Source of the DNA: BS750m-G77 sp043797735
GTDB lineage: Bacteria; Omnitrophota; Gorgyraeia; Gygaellales; Profunditerraquicolaceae
Direction: 5' to 3'
NCBI GenBank assembly: GCA_043797735.1
Contig: JAZDPH010000076.1
Location: forward strand, 1 to 8,943
Length of the DNA stretch: 8,943 nucleotides
Shown: piece by piece, positions 4,872 to 8,943 of the stretch
How the letters are laid out: each line of letters begins with the position of its first letter
Position numbering within the stretch: the stretch's first letter is position 1
The notes under the pieces: generated by a model
What the model was told of the DNA's origin: nothing
Database searches by the model: none
Seen by the model: the letters and a program-made list of their open reading frames with translations, nothing else
Program-made: the position numbers and the translations under genes

Positions 4872-6359
4872 TTAAAATCCATACCAGTAATTTATCAATG
4901 GCTTTGCGCCCTTTGTCTTATCAATGATAACACTCTTAAGCCGGCTATATTCCAGCAGGCCCTCTCTCCCCAACTCCTTGCCGAAACCGCTCTGTTTAAA
5001 TCCGCCGTAGGGAACCTCATTGAAAAACATCCCGTAAGTATTAACCCAGATAATGCCGGCGTTAATTTTGGCGGATAACTCTCTGGCTAATTTATCATCC
5101 TTTGTCCAGATAGCGCTTGCCAAGGCAAAGTCGCTGCTGTTGGCAAGTTTTACCGCCTCCTGGAGGCTGGAAAATTTATTCAGGCAAACCACCGGCCCAA
5201 AGGCCTCTTCCTTAAATATGCCCATATCCGCACTCGCCTCTTCAAATACCGCCGGCTCAAAAAAGAACCCGTCTTTTAATTCCGGCGCTTCCGGAATTTT
5301 TCCGCCGTATAATAACCTTGCCCCTTCCTGTTTTGCCTTATGCACATAGGCCATTACTTTTTTGCGCTGCGAGAGGCAAATCAGAGGGCCCATCTGTGTT
5401 TCATGCTCTGTGCCGGGGCCGATTTTTATCTTCTTTAGCTTTGCCAGGAACTCCCTTAAAAAATCGTCGTAGATATCATCTTCCACCAGAATGCGGGACA
5501 TCGCCGTGCACATCTGCCCCTGGTTTAAAAATATAGAACAGAGGGAGCCGTTAACTGCCAGCTCCAGATCGGCATCTTTGAGCACGATCGCGGCGGATTT
5601 ACCGCCCAATTCCATAACCATCTTCTTGGCCTGCCTTGAGGCATAACTCATAATCTTGCGCCCGACTTCGTTGCTGCCGGTAAAAGAGATCATATCCACC
5701 CGTCTGTCTGAACAGAGGGCCTGGCCTAACTTTTCCCCCTCGCCGTTAATAATATTGACCACGCCTTTGGGCAGGCCTGCTCTTTCTATAATCCTGCCCA
5801 ATTCTAAGGCAGTCAAGGGGGTCAGGCTTGAGGGTTTTAAAATTACGCTGTTGCCCGCAGCCAGCGCCTGGGCTAATTTCCAACAGGCGATTAACAACGG
5901 ATAATTCCACGGTACGATCAACACCGCCACTCCGCGCGGCTCATGCAAAAGCCTGGCCTCCACATCAGCGGATATGTTGATTATCTCCTCATCAAGATAA
6001 TTAGCGAGGTTGTTGGCAAAGTGCTCAAAGGTCTTTGCCGCCGAAGGAATATCCATAAAAGTCGTTTCTTTTATGGGCTTTCCGGTATTAAGGGTTTCCA
6101 GCCTTGCCAAATTTTCGGCATTATCCATAATGCCTGCGCTAATCTTTAAAAGTATTTCCTTGCGTTCCTCCAGATTAAACTCCCTCCACGGCCCTTCATC
6201 AAAGGCGGCGCGCGCGCTGACTAGCGCCAAATTAATATCCTTTTCATCGGCAAGGCTGGCCTCAGCCAGAAGTTCGCCGGTGGAAGGATTGATTATCTTG
6301 TCCTTATGCGCTGACTCTTTGAAGCCGCCGTTAATAAATAAAGGATAGCTGGGGATCAT
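4872..6359 (-). CDS. NAD(P)-dependent aldehyde dehydrogenase (ALDH superfamily)
   Basis: This 495-residue, full-length soluble aldehyde dehydrogenase oxidises an aldehyde to the acid. All key residues are visible: Asn152 in W-N-Y-P, the cofactor-binding Lys175 in L-K-P-S-S, the FTGSNEVG turn (226-233), the general base Glu250 in M-E-L-G-G, the nucleophile Cys284 in GQMCTAMSR, and Glu385 in E-E-A-F-G-P. The fold resembles the betaine-aldehyde/lactaldehyde dehydrogenase group rather than CoA-acylating types, which fits a separate CoA ligase gene next to it. The ATG overlaps the aldolase stop codon by 4 nt (ATGA), with GAGG a few bases upstream, so it is translationally coupled. In context it would oxidise the aldehyde released by the aldolase. 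The exact substrate is not readable from sequence. Confidence 0.92.
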   Translation of the reverse strand: MIPSYPLFINGGFKESAHKDKIINPSTGELLAEASLADEKDINLALVSARAAFDEGPWREFNLEERKEILLKISAGIMDNAENLARLETLNTGKPIKETTFMDIPSAAKTFEHFANNLANYLDEEIINISADVEARLLHEPRGVAVLIVPWNYPLLIACWKLAQALAAGNSVILKPSSLTPLTALELGRIIERAGLPKGVVNIINGEGEKLGQALCSDRRVDMISFTGSNEVGRKIMSYASRQAKKMVMELGGKSAAIVLKDADLELAVNGSLCSIFLNQGQMCTAMSRILVEDDIYDDFLREFLAKLKKIKIGPGTEHETQMGPLICLSQRKKVMAYVHKAKQEGARLLYGGKIPEAPELKDGFFFEPAVFEEASADMGIFKEEAFGPVVCLNKFSSLQEAVKLANSSDFALASAIWTKDDKLARELSAKINAGIIWVNTYGMFFNEVPYGGFKQSGFGKELGREGLLEYSRLKSVIIDKTKGAKPLINYWYGF

Positions 6360-7363
6360 TTAACCCTCACTTGTTTAAATATTTCAAATAACCTGTTAAA
6401 GGGGACATACCAGCGCGAGAGCTTGCCGAAATCTCCGGCTAACTTCATCTTCCCTTGCGTGGTGGCCACAAAAGGGTTAAGTTTTCCCAGAAATATCGCC
6501 TCCCAGATTTCTAAGGGTGCGGAAATCACAAAGGGCGCGTCTTCCTCGCTATCAAGCCGCGTGATTTTCCCTTTTTCAAAATTGAATTTATATAAGTTTT
6601 TATGGCCGTCCATCTTGATAACCACCTGCGTGGTCAAATCAAGCTCCGCCCCCTTCTTGGCGATGAGCTCGTCTTTATTTACCAGATCCACGATGGCCTG
6701 GATATGCTCTCTGGAAAACATAAGGTAAGCTGCTGCGCTTTGGGCAAAACTTTCCTTAAGGGCCTGATCCAGGCCGTCAAGAATATCTTTTTTAAAGAGC
6801 CGTGCCGTAGCAGCAACTCTTACCGCCTCCTCCAAAGCCTCAATCAGATACAATGCCTCGCTGAAGCTGTCGGCGACAGCGACTACGCCGTGATTCTTTA
6901 TCACCGCAAGGTTATTGCTCTTTAAGGCAGCTACTACCGGCTCCGGCCTGGTAACCGCAGGGGTATCCTGCTCTATCACCGGGACATCCCCCAGGTATAA
7001 TTTAGTCTCAAAGGTAAGAATTTTCAGGTCAGGGCAAACTGCAAAATAGGCATTAACCAACGGAGGGTGGCAGTGAATAATAACCTTATTGGGGAGGCTC
7101 TTATAAATAGCGCTGTGCATTGGAAACTCCGAACTCAAGGAACGGTTATTCCTGTTCTCCTCCTCCTTGCCCAGTTCAACTTTAATAATATCGTCGCGGA
7201 CTAACTCCCCAAGCGAAGTACCGGTGGCGGTAATCAGTATATTATTTTCATCAACCCTTGCGCTCAAATTGCCCGCCCGGGCGGTAACCAGCCGCAGGGC
7301 GTATAATTTTTCCCCGATACGGATTATCTCTTCTCTTAAAGCCTTTTCCCTGTTAAAAATCAT
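6356..7363 (-). CDS. Class II aldolase fused to a C-terminal SCP2-like domain
   Basis: This 335-residue, two-domain protein starts with a class II aldolase/adducin domain (about 1-205) of the zinc-dependent FucA/Ald2/MtnB type. Glu79 (in S-S-E-F) corresponds to the catalytic glutamate, His97 and His99 (I-H-C-H-P-P) and His158 (K-N-H-G-V) are the zinc ligands, and G-N-L-S at 31-34 is typical of the substrate phosphate site. Such enzymes cleave ketose-1-phosphates to DHAP and an aldehyde. Residues about 220-330 resemble SCP2 sterol-carrier domains (P-F-V-I-S.., then L-G-K-L-N-P at 292-297, and G-K-M-K-L-A-G-D at 304-311), which bind acyl chains or other hydrophobic ligands. Usual class II aldolases are about 210-230 residues, so the extra 110 are real. 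GGAG at 7372-7375 supports the start. It overlaps the isomerase gene by 4 nt. The fusion is unusual and its purpose unknown. Confidence 0.87.
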   Translation of the reverse strand: MIFNREKALREEIIRIGEKLYALRLVTARAGNLSARVDENNILITATGTSLGELVRDDIIKVELGKEEENRNNRSLSSEFPMHSAIYKSLPNKVIIHCHPPLVNAYFAVCPDLKILTFETKLYLGDVPVIEQDTPAVTRPEPVVAALKSNNLAVIKNHGVVAVADSFSEALYLIEALEEAVRVAATARLFKKDILDGLDQALKESFAQSAAAYLMFSREHIQAIVDLVNKDELIAKKGAELDLTTQVVIKMDGHKNLYKFNFEKGKITRLDSEEDAPFVISAPLEIWEAIFLGKLNPFVATTQGKMKLAGDFGKLSRWYVPFNRLFEIFKQVRVK

Positions 7364-8280
7364 CTTGTAAGCTCCAGGTAAATGTGTTTGGTAATAAATC
7401 CTGCCGGGGTCACATCAAAGGCAGGATAATATCCTTTTACTCCGGCCGGGGCAATTCTTTTTCCGGCAAACTCCAATAGCTCTTTATCCGGCCTGATCTC
7501 TATCTTTATTTGAGCGCCGCTCTTTGCCTTTGAGGGCGGCGGGCATAAGACGTAAAGGGGGATGTTAAAGGCCTTGGCCAGAATGGCAATTTGATAAGTG
7601 CCTATCTTGTTAGCAATATCCCCGTTAAGGGCTAAGTGGTCTGCTCCGACGATAACTTTATCAATCTTGCCCTCAAACATCACTTCTGCCACCATATTGT
7701 CGGAGATTACGGTTACCTCAAAACCACCCCTCGCCAGCTCCCAGGCGGTCAGCCGCAGGCCCTGCAGATAAGGACGGGTCTCGGTAACGAAAAAACTTAT
7801 TCTTTTCTTTGTCTTACGGCAAAAATCGCCGATTAAAGGCATCAGCCCGCTTACGTTGCAATGGGTAAGGATACAGTCCCCGTCATTAATCAGGCCGGCT
7901 GCCTCCTCTGCCTGCTGGATGCGTTTGTTTCTTAGCCTATCCAGGAAGCCAAGGATGCATTTTTCTAAAGGCAGGCCCTGCTGCTGCCAATCCAGCACCA
8001 TATCGGTCAACACCTTAAACGGCAGCGTCGGGCGCGCTGAATTTAGGACTCCAGCAGCCTTCTTAAGCGGAACCTTCTTCCTTGAGGAAAGAAGTAAAGC
8101 ATAAAGGACAAGCAGCACCTGCCCGACGGCGCGGGTCTTCATCTCTTTGATCGCTCCAGCCGCCTGCTGATAATCCTTGGCCTTTATATATTTTATTTTC
8201 TGAGGGAGCGCTGTCTCGTCAAGTATGTAAATCGTCTCACCCTTTAACTCCACCGGCCAGAATAACGGAGAATATTTCAT
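7360..8280 (-). CDS. MtnA/DrdI-like sugar-1-phosphate isomerase (eIF2B-alpha fold)
   Basis: This 306-residue member of the MtnA/eIF2B alpha-beta-delta family isomerises an aldose-1-phosphate to the ketose-1-phosphate, classically methylthioribose-1-phosphate. Conserved features are S-A-R-P-T (81-85), the catalytic Cys141 in L-T-H-C-N, ETRPYLQGLRLTAWE (167-181), the catalytic Asp214 in G-A-D, NGDIANKIGTY (219-229) with Lys225, and F-D-V-T-P near the end. It departs from standard MtnA in the N-terminal phosphate-binding motif: T-R-A-V-G replaces V-R-G-A-P-A-I-G. It is also about 40 residues shorter, so it may be a DrdI-like (5-deoxyribose-1-phosphate) or other variant. The ATG follows directly on the phosphorylase stop codon, with GGAAGGA at 8287-8293 as ribosome binding site. 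Substrate specificity is not certain. Confidence 0.85.
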   Translation of the reverse strand: MKYSPLFWPVELKGETIYILDETALPQKIKYIKAKDYQQAAGAIKEMKTRAVGQVLLVLYALLLSSRKKVPLKKAAGVLNSARPTLPFKVLTDMVLDWQQQGLPLEKCILGFLDRLRNKRIQQAEEAAGLINDGDCILTHCNVSGLMPLIGDFCRKTKKRISFFVTETRPYLQGLRLTAWELARGGFEVTVISDNMVAEVMFEGKIDKVIVGADHLALNGDIANKIGTYQIAILAKAFNIPLYVLCPPPSKAKSGAQIKIEIRPDKELLEFAGKRIAPAGVKGYYPAFDVTPAGFITKHIYLELTR

Positions 8281-8943
8281 TTATTTTCCTTCCAGTCGTT
8301 TAACTGTCTCCAATCCGATCTCGATAAGTTTAGTCTCCGCCATATAATACAACGGGTTCATAAAGCCCATCTCGCCGGTGATAACGTTATCGCTTACTGC
8401 CAGGATTGAACCGGCCTTGACCTTATAGGACTGGGCGATGGTCAGCAAAGCCGAAGATACCATATCCACGGCAATAGCCCCCTCCTTGCGTTTTGCCTCA
8501 ACCAGCTCTCTTGTCTCCCGTAAAAGCGCATCCGTTGTCCAGGCGGTGCCGCGGTGCACTACTGCCCCCAGGTCTTTAGCCGCCTGTTCCATGGTATCGG
8601 CGATTTCCTTATCGGCGCAGGTTTGGAAATCCTTATCCACGTAATAAGGGGTCACCCCGTCTCCGCGGATTACCTTATCCACTACAATCAGGTCCCCGAC
8701 CTTAATCTTCTCATCCAGCGCCCCGCAGCTGCCGATGCGGATGATATTCTGGATGCCGGAGTTACAGATTACCTCGGCGGTGATAGAGGTATCGGTTGAG
8801 AACCTGCCGCCGTTCATCGCGGTAATCCTGATGCCGTTATAGGTGCCGGTATACATTGAATACTCCATAAATGAAAAATTCCTTACCGGATTTTCTATTT
8901 TTTTAAGTAAAACCTCCAGCCTGTCTTTGGGCCCCGGCACAAT
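8281..8943 (-). CDS. Nucleoside phosphorylase (PNP/UDP family), 5' end outside window
   Basis: The reading frame runs off the right edge. A GTG at 8938-8940 is in frame, but V-P-G-P-K-D-R there matches the internal L-P-G-D-P-x-R of the family, so the true start is beyond 8943. About 219 residues are visible. They include R-I-G-S-C-G-A-L (68-75, phosphate-binding Arg68), V-G-D-L-I-V-V (81-87) and A-V-S-D-N (181-185) with the catalytic Asp184. Family members split a nucleoside with phosphate into a base and ribose-1-phosphate. Two departures are notable. The usual G-I-G-G-P-S-T is N-G-G-R-F-S-T-D, and the ribose-binding Glu of M-E-M-E/E-M-E-S is Val161 in V-D-M-V-S-S. It is not the classical MtnP family. 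Immediate linkage to the isomerase suggests methylthioadenosine or 5'-deoxyadenosine as substrate. Confidence 0.85.
   Translation of the reverse strand: MVPGPKDRLEVLLKKIENPVRNFSFMEYSMYTGTYNGIRITAMNGGRFSTDTSITAEVICNSGIQNIIRIGSCGALDEKIKVGDLIVVDKVIRGDGVTPYYVDKDFQTCADKEIADTMEQAAKDLGAVVHRGTAWTTDALLRETRELVEAKRKEGAIAVDMVSSALLTIAQSYKVKAGSILAVSDNVITGEMGFMNPLYYMAETKLIEIGLETVKRLEGK

Noticed and set aside
1..8943. CRISPR array, rRNA genes, transposase or phage genes
   Set aside because: No regularly spaced short repeats, no rRNA-like sequence and no recognisable transposase or phage protein were seen on either strand.

Overview
The window looks like a piece of an uncultivated bacterial chromosome of moderate GC content. 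Both tRNA genes lack an encoded CCA end, the protein genes are tightly packed on the minus strand, and the enzymes are divergent members of known families. Protein style and the palindromic repeats would fit a lineage such as Omnitrophota or another PVC/deep-branching group. That placement is a guess; no marker gene here fixes the taxonomy.

Left part (1-540): two divergent tRNA genes, tRNA-Ala(GGC) on the minus strand and tRNA-Leu(CAA) on the plus strand, share an intergenic region in which two sigma70-type promoters are interleaved. Two hairpins with the same TTGTC loop lie directly downstream of tRNA-Ala. A 52-bp sequence immediately after tRNA-Leu is a near-perfect copy of the 3' end of the lipase gene found 1.1 kb further right.

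Middle-left (512-1617): a two-gene minus-strand module, a winged-helix/nucleotidyltransferase (MNT) protein followed by a HEPN protein, with a 1-nt stop/start overlap. It has a near-perfect consensus promoter and two identical-pattern palindromic operators spaced 20 bp. The module lies between the two 52-bp direct repeats and looks like an inserted toxin-antitoxin-type cassette.

Right part (1622-8943): a long minus-strand gene run, in transcription order: nucleoside phosphorylase (5' end outside the window), MtnA/DrdI-like sugar-1-phosphate isomerase, class II aldolase fused to an SCP2-like domain, aldehyde dehydrogenase, AMP-forming acyl-CoA ligase, then (after a 43-bp palindrome) the 23S rRNA methyltransferase RlmN and a GDSL-type lipoprotein hydrolase. 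The first four junctions are overlapping or nearly so. Together the first five enzymes form a plausible chain. A 5'-modified nucleoside (methylthioadenosine or 5'-deoxyadenosine) is phosphorolysed to a ribose-1-phosphate, isomerised to a ribulose-1-phosphate, and cleaved to DHAP plus an aldehyde. The aldehyde is oxidised to an acid and activated to an acyl-CoA. The first three steps match the known DHAP shunt for salvage of SAM by-products; the oxidative, CoA-forming tail and the SCP2 fusion are the most novel aspects of the window.
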